Assembly: GCF_044901685.1 (NCBI RefSeq) | Contig: NZ_JBJDPS010000001.1 | Span: 1,054,001-1,118,000, forward strand | Source: Micromonospora_G sp044901685 | GTDB lineage: Bacteria > Actinomycetota > Actinomycetes > Mycobacteriales > Micromonosporaceae | DNA: 64,000 nucleotides | Direction of reading: 5' to 3' | Part shown: in pieces, positions 39,555-48,288 of the stretch | Numbering within the stretch: the stretch's first letter is position 1 | Layout: every line of letters begins with the position of its first letter | Made by a program: the position numbers and the translations under genes | The notes under the pieces: generated by a model | What the model saw: only the letters and a program-made list of their open reading frames with translations | Database searches by the model: none | What the model was told of the DNA's origin: nothing

Positions 39555-41797
39555 CCGCGTGTGCGCGTCCGGACTGCACCGGCTCGTACGGGCCGGAGGG
39601 TTACTGCGACGAGTGCGGACGCAAGGCGCCCGCCGGCCGGACCGGCGCACCGGCCGCCGGTCCGCTACCGGTCACCGCCGGGTCGACCCCGAGCGCGGCC
39701 ATGACCCGGGGTACGGCGTCGTCGAGCGGTCGGACCGGCGCCACCGGCACCGGCCGGGGTCGACTCGGCGCCGGGCTGCTCGACGTACCCCGGATGCCAC
39801 GCCGGGATCCCACCTCGGCGGTGCTGACCGACCCGCAGGTGCCCGAGTCGCGCAGGTTCTGCGGCAAGTGCGGCCACCCGGTCGGCCGCGGCCGCGACGG
39901 GCGCCCCGGCCTGGTCGAGGGGTTCTGCCCCAACGACCGGACGCCGTACTCGTTCCGCCCCGGGCTGGAGCCGGGGACCGCCGTCGCCGACCGGTACGAG
40001 GTCCTCGGCACCATCGCGTACGGCGGGCTCGGCTGGATCTACCTCGCCCGCGACCGCAACGTGGGCGACGAGGTCAGTGACCGCTGGGTGGTGCTCAAGG
40101 GACTGATCGACTCCGGTGACGCCGACGCCACCGCGGCGGCCATCACCGAGCGACGGTTCCTGGTCGAGGTGGACCACCCCGCCATCGTCAAGATTTACGA
40201 CTTCGTGTCCCACCCGGACCCGCGTACGTCCGAACGGGTCGGCTACATCGTGATGGAGTACGTCGGCGGGCGTTCGCTGCGGGACGTCTACCTCGGCCAG
40301 CCCGTGGTCGGCGGATCGCGGCAACCGCTGCCGCTGCCGCACGTGATCGCGTACGCGCTGGAGATCCTGCCGGCCTTCGGTTACCTGCACGAGCGGGGCC
40401 TGCTCTACTGCGACTTCAAGCCGGACAACGTGCTGCACGCCGACGACCGGGTGACGCTGGTCGACCTCGGCGCGGTACGGCGGGTCGACGACAACGTGAG
40501 CGCGGTCTGGGGCACGGTCGGCTACCAGGCGCCGGAGGTGGAACGGACCGGGCCGTCGGTCACCTCCGACCTCTACACGCTGGCCCGGTCGATGGCCGTG
40601 CTCAGCTTCGACTTCCGTGGCTTCACCTCGACCTACGTGGACAAGCTGCCGGACGCGGCGACCGTTCCGCTGCTGGCCCGCGAGGAGTCGTACCACCGGT
40701 TCCTGCGCCGTGCGACGCACCGGGAGCCGGGGCGCCGCTTCGGCGACGCCGCCGAGATGGCCGAGCAACTGCTCGGGGTCCTGCGGCAGGTGCTCTCCGG
40801 TGCCGACGGCGTGCCCCGGCCGAGCGTGTCGGCCCAGTTCACCGGCGAGCGGCGGGCGTTCGGCACCAGGGCGGGCCAGGTCGACGCCGACGGGTCCGGC
40901 TACGACACCGTCCCCGACGGTGCCTCGATCGCGGCCGGTCTACCGGTCCCGCAGGTCGACCCGGCGGACCCCGCCGCCGGCTTGCTCGCGACGGTGCAGA
41001 CCGCCGACCCGCAGGTGCTGGCCGAGGCGCTCGCCTCGCTCGGCGCGACCGGTACGGAGGCGGCGCTGGCCGTCGTCCGGGCCCGGATCGCCAGCGGGGA
41101 CCTCGCCACCGCGCGTACCGAACTCGCCGCCGTCGACGCCGGGGGCGACTGGCGGGTGGACTGGTACGGCGGGCTGATCGCACTGGCCGGCGGGGACCCG
41201 GCCACCGCCCGCCGCGCGTTCGAGAGCGTGTACGACACCCTGCCGGGCGAACTCGCCCCGCAGCTCGCCCTCGCCGCCACGGCCGAACTGGTCGGCGACG
41301 GCGCGGCGGCGCGTACGTTCTACGAGCGGGTCTGGCACACCGACCGGGCGTACGTCAGCGCCGCCTTCGGCCTGGCCCGGATCCTGTCCGCCCTCGGCGA
41401 CCGGGCCGGCGCGGTGGCGATCCTCGACACCGTACCGGAGAGCTCCAGTCACAGCGGGCTCGCGCAGATCGCCGCGGTCCGGGCCCGGCTCGGTGCCGAG
41501 GTGGCGCGGCTTGCCGAGGCGGAACTGCTCGATGTCTCGTCCCGGGTCGAGCGGCTGGGCCTGGACGTCGAGCGGCGGGCCTGGCTGACGATCGAGACCC
41601 TGCGGGCGGCGTTGGACTGGGTCAGGGCCGGCAACGCCGGTGCCGGGCGGGTGTTGTCGCACACGCTCTCCGAGCGTGAGTTGCGGTTCGGGCTGGAGCG
41701 GGCGTACCGGGTGCTGTCGAAGGTCGCCGCCGACCAGGAGACCCGGATCGGGCTGGTCGACCGAGCCAACGCGGTACGCCCACGGACCTGGTTCTGA
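39551..41797 (+). CDS. pknG: PknG serine/threonine protein kinase
   Basis: A 748-residue soluble kinase. An N-terminal zinc-ribbon motif has C4, C9, C19, C22. A rubredoxin-like part has C104-x2-C107 and C126, but the expected fourth cysteine is D129. The kinase domain (~148-430) has the PknG-specific IAYGGLGWIYLA glycine loop, K183, catalytic D288 (LLYCDFKPDNVLH) and metal-binding D305 (LVDLGAVRR, DLG instead of DFG). A C-terminal TPR-like helical repeat region (~480-740) follows. PknG phosphorylates metabolic regulators such as GarA/OdhI in response to amino acids via GlnH and GlnX. Overlaps the previous gene by ATGA. Confidence 0.93.
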   Translation: MTACARPDCTGSYGPEGYCDECGRKAPAGRTGAPAAGPLPVTAGSTPSAAMTRGTASSSGRTGATGTGRGRLGAGLLDVPRMPRRDPTSAVLTDPQVPESRRFCGKCGHPVGRGRDGRPGLVEGFCPNDRTPYSFRPGLEPGTAVADRYEVLGTIAYGGLGWIYLARDRNVGDEVSDRWVVLKGLIDSGDADATAAAITERRFLVEVDHPAIVKIYDFVSHPDPRTSERVGYIVMEYVGGRSLRDVYLGQPVVGGSRQPLPLPHVIAYALEILPAFGYLHERGLLYCDFKPDNVLHADDRVTLVDLGAVRRVDDNVSAVWGTVGYQAPEVERTGPSVTSDLYTLARSMAVLSFDFRGFTSTYVDKLPDAATVPLLAREESYHRFLRRATHREPGRRFGDAAEMAEQLLGVLRQVLSGADGVPRPSVSAQFTGERRAFGTRAGQVDADGSGYDTVPDGASIAAGLPVPQVDPADPAAGLLATVQTADPQVLAEALASLGATGTEAALAVVRARIASGDLATARTELAAVDAGGDWRVDWYGGLIALAGGDPATARRAFESVYDTLPGELAPQLALAATAELVGDGAAARTFYERVWHTDRAYVSAAFGLARILSALGDRAGAVAILDTVPESSSHSGLAQIAAVRARLGAEVARLAEAELLDVSSRVERLGLDVERRAWLTIETLRAALDWVRAGNAGAGRVLSHTLSERELRFGLERAYRVLSKVAADQETRIGLVDRANAVRPRTWF

Positions 41798-41798
41798 C

Positions 41799-42848
41799 AT
41801 GGCCGACTGTCCGAACTGCGCGCTGCCCGTGGGTGAGGGCGACCGGTTCTGTGAGTCCTGCGGCGCCGAGGTGACAGTGGACTCGGGTCGGCTGTCGTCC
41901 CGGTCCACCGCGTACAACTGCGGCTCCTGCGGCGGGACCGTCGGCGGGCACGGCTACTGCGACGCCTGCGGGCGGCGCCAGCCCGTCGGCCGGGACCGGT
42001 GCGAACTGGACCTCGGCACCGTCGCGGCGGTCACCGACGTCGGTCGGCACCGGGCACGCAACGAGGACGCCATCGCGGTCGGCGTCGTACGCGGTCACCG
42101 TGTCGCCGTCGTCTGCGACGGGGTCTCCTCCTCGCCCAACGCGGACGCCGCCGCCCACGCCGCCGCCGACGCGGCGCTCGACACCCTGCTGCGGCTGCTC
42201 GCCGACGGTACGGCGGCGGAGGCGGCGACGGTCGCGGCGTTCCGGGCGGCGGAGCGGGCGGTGGCGACCCTCGACCGATCCGGTGCGGGTGACGCGCCGG
42301 CCTGCACGTTTGTCTCCGCCGTGGTGACCGGGGAGCGGACGGTGACGATCGGTTGGGCGGGCGACAGCCGTGCCTACTGGTGGGCCGACGGGGGACCGGA
42401 GACGGCCCGCTGCCTCACCGTCGACGACTCACTCGCGGGTCAGCTCGGTGCCGCCGGAGTCGACCCGTCCCGGCTGTCGCTGTCGGCGGACGCCTTCGGC
42501 CTGACCCGCTGGCTCGGCGCCGACGCCCCGTCGGGAGATCCCCACCTGGTCACCTTCTCCCCGCCGGGAGACGGGGCGGTGGTGCTCTGCTCGGACGGGC
42601 TCTCCCGTTACCTGCCGACCCCGGACGCGCTGGCTCATCCGTTCGGGGGAACGGCCGGTCCCGCCCGGACCGTCGCGAACCGGCTCACCAGCTACGCCCT
42701 CGACGCCGGCGGGGCGGACAACATCGCGGTCGCCGTGCTGCCCGTACCCGTGCCGCACCGTCGCGGCGAGCGGGAACAGATTCACGATCACCCGGACCCG
42801 GACGGCTCCACCGAGGGCGCGGAAATCGAGAGGAGTGACCGAACATGA
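41799..42848 (+). CDS. Zinc-ribbon PP2C-type protein phosphatase
   Basis: A 349-residue phosphatase. Two N-terminal zinc-ribbon cysteine sets, C4/C7/C18/C21 and C41/C44/C54/C57, precede a PP2C domain (~68-315). The metal-binding residues are seen in ARNEDA (D90), VVCDGVS (D107), WAGDSR (D189), LCSDGLSR (D266) and GADNIAV (D308). It would remove phosphate from Ser/Thr placed by a kinase, most likely PknG, whose gene ends 1 base upstream. Start ATG 41799. Confidence 0.9.
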   Translation: MADCPNCALPVGEGDRFCESCGAEVTVDSGRLSSRSTAYNCGSCGGTVGGHGYCDACGRRQPVGRDRCELDLGTVAAVTDVGRHRARNEDAIAVGVVRGHRVAVVCDGVSSSPNADAAAHAAADAALDTLLRLLADGTAAEAATVAAFRAAERAVATLDRSGAGDAPACTFVSAVVTGERTVTIGWAGDSRAYWWADGGPETARCLTVDDSLAGQLGAAGVDPSRLSLSADAFGLTRWLGADAPSGDPHLVTFSPPGDGAVVLCSDGLSRYLPTPDALAHPFGGTAGPARTVANRLTSYALDAGGADNIAVAVLPVPVPHRRGEREQIHDHPDPDGSTEGAEIERSDRT

Positions 42849-44128
42849 GCGACGTCCAGGCAGAGGTCTTCCAGAACGAGTATCTGGCCGAGGGCGCGAC
42901 GGTCGCCGACGCGGTGATCACCGTGACCATGGCGACCGACGGTGGCGCGGCGGTCCGGCGGGCGGGCGCCTCGGCGGCCGAGGTCATCATCATCGACTGT
43001 TCCGGTTCCATGCACGGCGAACGGCTGGTGCAGGCGAAGAAGGCCGCCGGGGTGGCGATCGACACCCTCCGCGACGGGGTGGGTTTCGCGGTGGTCGCCG
43101 GATCCGCGGGCGCGGTCACGGTATACCCGCCCGGCCGGGGGATGGCCGTGGCGTCCCCGGAGACCCGCGCCTCGGCGCGGGCGGCCCTGCGTACGCTGAG
43201 AGCCAGTGGCGGGACCGCGATCGGCACCTGGCTCCTGCTCGCCCGCGACCTGTTCCGGGCGTTCCCGGCGGAGATCCGACACGCGATCCTGCTCACCGAC
43301 GGCCGCAACGGCGAGGCGGCCACGACGCTCCAGCGCGCGCTCGACGCCTGCGCCGGCACCTTCGTCTGCGACAGTCGGGGCGTCGGCGCCGGCTGGAGCG
43401 CGGCGGAACTGGTGAAGATCGCCGAGACGCTGCTCGGCACGGCCGACGGGATGAAGGATCCGGCCGACCTCGCGGCGGACTTCCAGATGATGATCGAGGC
43501 CGCGATGGGCAAGACGATGGCCGACGTGTTCCTGCGGGTGTGGACGCCGGCCGGAGCACGACTGCGGTTCCTGAAGCAGGTCCACCCCGAAATCGTCGAG
43601 CTGACCGAGCGGCGTACCGAGGTCAGCGCCCGGGTCGGCGACTATCCGACCGGCTCGTGGGGAGAGGAGAGCCGCGACTACCACCTCTCCGTCGAACTCC
43701 CCGCCGGTCTGGTGGGGGAGGAGATGCTGGCCGCCCGGGTGAGCGTCACCAGGGGCGACGAGACGATGGCCCAGGCGCTGGTCCGTGCCGTGTGGACGGA
43801 CGACACCGTCTACTCGACCCGGATCAACCAGAGGGTCGCCCACTACACCGGGGAGGTCGAGCTCGCCGAGGCGATCCAGCAGGGCCTCGCGGCCCGACAG
43901 GTGGGTGACATCGCCACGGCCACCGCCCGTCTCGGCCGGGCGGTCCAGATCGCCAACGAGTCCGGGCGCTCCGACACCGTACGGCTGCTGGCCGGGGTGG
44001 TGGAGGTGACCGACGCGCGTACCGGCACGGTGGTGCTGAAACGACGCTCCGACAACAGCGACGTCGACGTCGACGCCGAGATCGCGGCCGTCACCTCCCG
44101 CAAGACCACCCGCGTACGCCCGGTCTGA
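42845..44128 (+). CDS. VWA-domain cytoplasmic protein of the PknG operon
   Basis: A 427-residue soluble protein with a complete MIDAS: D51-x-S53-x-S55 (IIIDCSGSMHG), T124 and D152 (LLTDGRNG). The C-terminal half (about 215-400) has beta-strand-rich then helical (TPR-like) regions and the tail SRKTTRVRPV, which exposes two adjacent threonines near basic residues. No signal peptide. VWA proteins bind partner proteins through the metal; in this operon it is probably a scaffold or effector controlled by phosphorylation. The ATG overlaps the phosphatase stop. Confidence 0.88.
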   Translation: MSDVQAEVFQNEYLAEGATVADAVITVTMATDGGAAVRRAGASAAEVIIIDCSGSMHGERLVQAKKAAGVAIDTLRDGVGFAVVAGSAGAVTVYPPGRGMAVASPETRASARAALRTLRASGGTAIGTWLLLARDLFRAFPAEIRHAILLTDGRNGEAATTLQRALDACAGTFVCDSRGVGAGWSAAELVKIAETLLGTADGMKDPADLAADFQMMIEAAMGKTMADVFLRVWTPAGARLRFLKQVHPEIVELTERRTEVSARVGDYPTGSWGEESRDYHLSVELPAGLVGEEMLAARVSVTRGDETMAQALVRAVWTDDTVYSTRINQRVAHYTGEVELAEAIQQGLAARQVGDIATATARLGRAVQIANESGRSDTVRLLAGVVEVTDARTGTVVLKRRSDNSDVDVDAEIAAVTSRKTTRVRPV

Positions 44129-44136
44129 GGAGAGCC

Positions 44137-45012
44137 ATGCCAATCTGTCCCCGGGGCCACGAATCCGACCTCGACGACTACTGCGATGTCTGTGGCGCGG
44201 CCATCTCGGGGCTGTCCGCGCCCGGTCCGGCCCGTCCCGGGGTGGACCCGCCCCAGCGGGCCCGTACCGGGGCGGTGCCGCCGCGTACGGGTCCGTCGGT
44301 CTGCCCGGACTGCGAGAACCCGATGAACGGACGGTTCTGTGAGCGGTGCGGGTTCGACGCCCTCGCGGTCCCCGCCCCACCGGTCGCCACCGACCCGACG
44401 GACCCGATCAGCCCGAACGCTCCGCGCACGACCAGCCCGAGTGCCCCGGGTCCGACTAGCCCGAGCGTCCCGGGTCCGATCAGCCCGAGCGGCTCGACCG
44501 GTCCGGCCGGGTCGGCTCCGGAGGCGCCGCCACCGGTGTCGGCACCGGGTGGACCGCCTCCGTTGGGGGACGACGCGGCCCGCCCGCAGGACCGCGTACC
44601 AGCGGCGGGGTGGCACGCCGTGGTCAGCGCCGACCGGGCCCACTTCGACCGGATCCGTACGGAACACGGCACCGACCCGGAGATCAACTTTCCCTGGTTC
44701 TGCCCGGACCGGCGGTTCTCGCTCGCCTCCGCCCAGGTGGTGATCGGTCGGCACAGTCGGTCGAGGGGGATCTATCCCGACATCGACCTCACCGGACCGC
44801 CGGAGGACTCGGCCGTCTCGCACCTGCACGCCCTGCTGGTCGCCCAGCCCGACGGTTGGGCGGTGGTGGACCTCAGGTCGGCCAACCGTACCTACGTCAA
44901 CGACCAGGTCGAGCCGATCCCACCGGAGAAACCGGTGGTGCTCCGCGACGGCGACCACATCCACGTCGGCGCCTGGACCAGGATCACCCTGCGAGCGGGG
45001 CCACTTCCTTAG
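44137..45012 (+). CDS. Zinc-ribbon FHA-domain protein
   Basis: A 291-residue protein. An N-terminal ribbon (C4, H8, C16, C19) and a second one (C56/C59/C68/C71) lead to a Pro/Ser/Thr linker with TSPS-like repeats (residues ~88-150). The FHA domain is at 192-288: GRHS (204-207), S228-H229 and N250 are the expected phosphothreonine-binding residues. It reads phosphothreonine marks; the PknG pathway of mycobacteria uses the FHA protein GarA, which has an ETTS motif missing here. It is the last gene of the seven-gene operon, 8 bases after the VWA gene. Confidence 0.9.
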   Translation: MPICPRGHESDLDDYCDVCGAAISGLSAPGPARPGVDPPQRARTGAVPPRTGPSVCPDCENPMNGRFCERCGFDALAVPAPPVATDPTDPISPNAPRTTSPSAPGPTSPSVPGPISPSGSTGPAGSAPEAPPPVSAPGGPPPLGDDAARPQDRVPAAGWHAVVSADRAHFDRIRTEHGTDPEINFPWFCPDRRFSLASAQVVIGRHSRSRGIYPDIDLTGPPEDSAVSHLHALLVAQPDGWAVVDLRSANRTYVNDQVEPIPPEKPVVLRDGDHIHVGAWTRITLRAGPLP

Positions 45013-45077
45013 TGACCGCGCCCGGCGGCGGCTCGGTCACCGCCGGACCGGCGCCGCTGCGGCCCGACGCGTGACCG

Positions 45078-46364
45078 CTACCGACGCGGGCGAAAGTGGT
45101 TCCGGACCACGTAGGCGGTGACCTGCGCACCGATCCTCGCGCCCTGGACATCGGCGGTACGGGTGTGGATGCCACCCCAGATGCGGGCACCGATCACCTC
45201 CTCGATCGCGTGCGAGAAGCCACGGAACGACCGGGTGGTACCCGAGTCGGCGCTGTGCGCACTGAACGGGATGTCGTCACGGCCGAAGAAGTACGCCAGC
45301 GCCGACATGCTCGCCGCCGTGAAGCAGGTGTGCCCGGAGGTGAAGTCCGGGTGTGGCGGCGTCACCAGCAGCGGGGTCCAGGTGGGATCGGCCACGGTGG
45401 CCGGGTTGCCGTCCGTGTCGGCGAGTTGGACCGCGGTGACCGGCCGCCAGAAGTTCCACCGCGCCTTCTCGTTGTAGCAGGCGGTCGTGGCATCCGCCTC
45501 GGCGAGATCGACCATCGCGAACATCCGGGCCGACTGGAGCGGGTTGAGCCGCTGGGTGGTGGCGAGCTGGCGCTTGATCTCCCATTCGCCCAGGTGCCGG
45601 TCGTGCCACCAGATCGCGGCCTGGGTCTGGTCCAGCGTGCGGACCGTGCTGGTGGCCGAACCGATCGTCTTGACCTCGTTCAAGTCCCGGGCGTAACGGT
45701 CGCTGGTCAGTGCGGGCGGGCCGGAGGTGCGGAACATCGACGCACTGGGGATGAGGAACGGCTTGAGGTAGCCGACCCACGCCCCGGTGTCGGTGAACGT
45801 CGGCGGGGTAGGACGCCACTGACCGGGTTGGCTGCCGACGCGCCAGGTCTGGTCGCCGAACGCCCCGTCGTCCCGTCGGGCCGCGATCATCGCGGCGGCC
45901 GCCCGGGCGCCGACGGTGATCCCACGCCGTTTCGCCGAGCTGTCCGGGATCGCCGCCAGCGACTCGTCGTACTGCGTGCGCAGCCGTGCCCGCTGCTCCG
46001 GGAAGAGGGCGTCCAACACCAGGTGCGCGGCGGTCGCGACGGCCGCGCCGGTCGACTCGGTGCCGTTGGCCGGTGGCGCGGTCAGGTAGGGCTGGTACGG
46101 GGTGCCGGCGATGGCGTTCACCGCGTCGTAGACCGCGCCGTGCACCATCGCGAAGCTGCGGGCCTGCACCTGGGGCTGCTGGCCGGCGACGTCCCAGATC
46201 GCCGTCTGCGCGTTGCGGTCCCAGACGATGACGGCGTTCTCCGTGGTAGGCACCCTCGCCGCCGACGCGGTCGGCGGGTCGAGCGCGACCGCCGCGCCGA
46301 CCGTGAGGGTCGCGGCCAGCGTCGCTCCCAGCACCCGCCGCGCCATGCCACCCTGAGTTGTCAT
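45078..46364 (-). CDS. Exported vanadium-dependent haloperoxidase-like (PAP2-fold) protein
   Basis: A ~428-residue secreted protein. The signal peptide (residues ~1-35) ends near TASAAR. The C-terminal motifs WNFWRPVTAVQL, PPHPDFTSGHTCF and RIWGGIHTRT are those of bacterial vanadate-containing haloperoxidases, with the arginine, serine/histidine pair and vanadate-ligating histidine present. It may oxidise halides with peroxide, or be a phosphatase of the same fold. Start ATG 46364; the frame continues to 46409 with no clear ribosome site. Confidence 0.85.
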   Translation of the reverse strand: MTTQGGMARRVLGATLAATLTVGAAVALDPPTASAARVPTTENAVIVWDRNAQTAIWDVAGQQPQVQARSFAMVHGAVYDAVNAIAGTPYQPYLTAPPANGTESTGAAVATAAHLVLDALFPEQRARLRTQYDESLAAIPDSSAKRRGITVGARAAAAMIAARRDDGAFGDQTWRVGSQPGQWRPTPPTFTDTGAWVGYLKPFLIPSASMFRTSGPPALTSDRYARDLNEVKTIGSATSTVRTLDQTQAAIWWHDRHLGEWEIKRQLATTQRLNPLQSARMFAMVDLAEADATTACYNEKARWNFWRPVTAVQLADTDGNPATVADPTWTPLLVTPPHPDFTSGHTCFTAASMSALAYFFGRDDIPFSAHSADSGTTRSFRGFSHAIEEVIGARIWGGIHTRTADVQGARIGAQVTAYVVRNHFRPRR

Positions 46365-46398
46365 GATGATCCGTCCCATCGCCGGCAAGCTCGATCGG

Positions 46399-46593
46399 AT
46401 GACGGACATCGACGGTGGTGCCCGTCCTGTCGCACGTTACCCGTACGGGCCCGCCGCCACGTGCCCGTACCGCGTCGGGATCGGCTGGTGCTCGTACCAC
46501 GACTGCTCGTGGGGCGAGACCGGGCGGTACGCGGCCAAGGCGCGGCGGGGTACACCGCCGCCCCCCGCCCCGATCCGGTGCTGCTGGACCTGA
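46399..46593 (+). CDS. 64-aa Cys/Trp-containing frame, unknown
   Basis: The frame starts MTDIDGGARPVARY and contains ATCPYRVGIGWCSYHDCSWGETGRYAA, a compositionally unusual, Cys- and Trp-rich segment. The last ~12 residues turn into Pro-rich, then CCWT, exactly where the response-regulator remnant begins in another frame. It looks like the 5' part of a small gene joined to foreign sequence at about 46550-46565. No ribosome site is evident. Confidence 0.3.
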   Translation: MTDIDGGARPVARYPYGPAATCPYRVGIGWCSYHDCSWGETGRYAAKARRGTPPPPAPIRCCWT

Positions 46594-46832
46594 ACATGCC
46601 TCGGACAAACGGCCGGGAGACGCTTCGCGAGATCAAGTCGGACCCGGGACTCAAGGCCATCCCGGTGGTCGTCTTCACCACCCCGTCCGTCGACACGGAC
46701 GTGCTGGCGAGCTACGGGGAGCACGCGGACGCGTACGTCACCGAGCCGATCGACCTGGACGACTTCGACCGGGTGGTCCAGGAGATCGAGGAGTTCTACG
46801 GCCGTACGGTCACCCGGCCGAAAGCGGACTGA
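46560..46832 (+). pseudogene. Response-regulator remnant (Rcp1-like), N-terminus missing
   Basis: The frame encodes 90 residues matching the second half of an Rcp1-type receiver domain: LLDLNMPRTNGRETL with the phospho-acceptor aspartate, IPVVVFTTPS and ADAYVTEPIDLDDFDRVVQEIEEFY. The first ~55 residues, including the acidic pocket DD, are absent and no start codon with a ribosome site precedes it. It appears to be a truncation by deletion, joined to the small frame at 46399. Confidence 0.7.
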
Positions 46833-46862
46833 CACCCGCCGGCCGGGTCGGCGGGACGGACG

Positions 46863-46896
46863 ACGTCGGTCCGGACCGGTTGGTCCGGACCGACGT
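46863..46896. terminator. Bidirectional terminator hairpin
   Basis: A perfect 15-bp stem (ACGTCGGTCCGGACC and complement) with a GGTT loop sits between the response-regulator remnant and the convergent glycosidase. Confidence 0.75.
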
Positions 46897-46918
46897 GACC
46901 ACGACATGTCAGCGGGAG

Positions 46919-48202
46919 TTACCGCCGGAACCGGCTGTCCACGAAGACCAGGGCGTCACCGACGGCCCGTTCGGTGCCGCCGCTCGGACGGTTGACCAAC
47001 GTGCCACCGACCGACATCGCGGTGGAACCGCCCCCGTCCAGGTTGATCGCGTCCCGCAGGCCCAGTGCCTGGGCCACCACGGCCGTCTCGCCCATCGTGG
47101 TGCCGACGCTGCTGGTCATCCGGCCGTCGACCGTCGCGAGCACGATCCTGCCGTCGCGGGTGGTCCCGGCGATGGTACGGGGATTGCGCGCGAAGAAGCT
47201 GTCCGAGCCTTCCGGCACCACGATCTCGCCTGCGGCGGTCAGCCGGTAGCGGCCGTTGACAGCGAACAGACCCGGCCGCAGGGCGACGCGCTCACCGCGC
47301 TCGTTCGTCAGTGCGCTGGTCTGCTCGACGCAACCCTTGACGACGCTCAGCAGGTTGTTGGTGTCCGCCCCCGTGGCCTGGAGGGACACCTGACCCTGGG
47401 CCAGGGCGGTGCCCCGGACGGCCGAGGTGCGCACTACGCAGCCGTTGCGGTCGAGCACCACCTCGACGCCCGCCCCGGACGGGGTGGCGGCGGCGAACTC
47501 CGGTGTGAAGCGGACCACGTCACCGGGGAGCGCGCACTGGGTCTGGTCGGTGAGCGCGGCGCAGCCGGCCGGCACCACCGGTGGGTGGTTGACGAACTCC
47601 AGCGGCAGGGTCGCCCCGGTCCGCGCGTTGCGCACACTGCCGGTCCAGCGCGTCTGTCCCATGACAACCTTGTTGCTGGTCGCGTCGACAACCAGGTTGA
47701 CCTCGGCCGGGTCGCCGGTGGGCTCGCTGAGCAGCTTGCCGCCGAACACGCCCAGACCCACCGGGTCGCCCGGGTACTCGGCGCTCGCGGTGAAGGTGAA
47801 GAAGGAGGCGTTGACCCCGGCCAGCGCACCGGCGGAGCGGACCAGGTCGGTGGTCTTCTCGACCCCGGCCAGATCCGGCCCGTACGTGGCCTTGAGGTGT
47901 CCCCGGGCCTTCTTGGGGTCGATGGTCAGTACGTTCACCACCCACGGCCCCCGGGTGGTGGTGTTGATCTGGTCGGCCGGGGCGGGTTCGGTCCCGCGCA
48001 CGATCCGGGTCAGGGTGACGCCACGGGCCAGGGTCTCGACGGTGCGCGACTCGGCGAGATCGGTGTCGCCCAGTGGAAGTGACGTGGTGCCGGCCGTGGC
48101 GGGACCGGCGGGGAGGAGGCCGAGGCCCACGGTGACCGCGATCGCCGCCACGACGGCTCCGGGCCGCCGCAGCCGGGACAGCGGGGATGTCTGAGAGATC
48201 AT
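46919..48202 (-). CDS. Exported phosphodiester glycosidase (NAGPA-domain) protein
   Basis: A 427-residue secreted protein. The signal peptide (~1-38) ends in PATAGTT. The NAGPA-type domain covers most of the C-terminal half, with GVNASFFTF, and the hallmark NLDGGGSTAMSVGGTLVNRPSGGTERAVGDALVF at the end. The family removes N-acetylglucosamine from phosphodiesters in animals and is thought to act on teichoic-acid or wall sugar phosphodiesters in bacteria. Start ATG 48202, GAGGATCG 8 bases before. Confidence 0.83.
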   Translation of the reverse strand: MISQTSPLSRLRRPGAVVAAIAVTVGLGLLPAGPATAGTTSLPLGDTDLAESRTVETLARGVTLTRIVRGTEPAPADQINTTTRGPWVVNVLTIDPKKARGHLKATYGPDLAGVEKTTDLVRSAGALAGVNASFFTFTASAEYPGDPVGLGVFGGKLLSEPTGDPAEVNLVVDATSNKVVMGQTRWTGSVRNARTGATLPLEFVNHPPVVPAGCAALTDQTQCALPGDVVRFTPEFAAATPSGAGVEVVLDRNGCVVRTSAVRGTALAQGQVSLQATGADTNNLLSVVKGCVEQTSALTNERGERVALRPGLFAVNGRYRLTAAGEIVVPEGSDSFFARNPRTIAGTTRDGRIVLATVDGRMTSSVGTTMGETAVVAQALGLRDAINLDGGGSTAMSVGGTLVNRPSGGTERAVGDALVFVDSRFRR

Positions 48203-48288
48203 GATTTCGATCCTCTTCGAACGGAAGTACCGTGCGCTCCACCCGCGTCTGACCATTGTCCTAATTGTGGGTTACATGCCGTTCCAGC

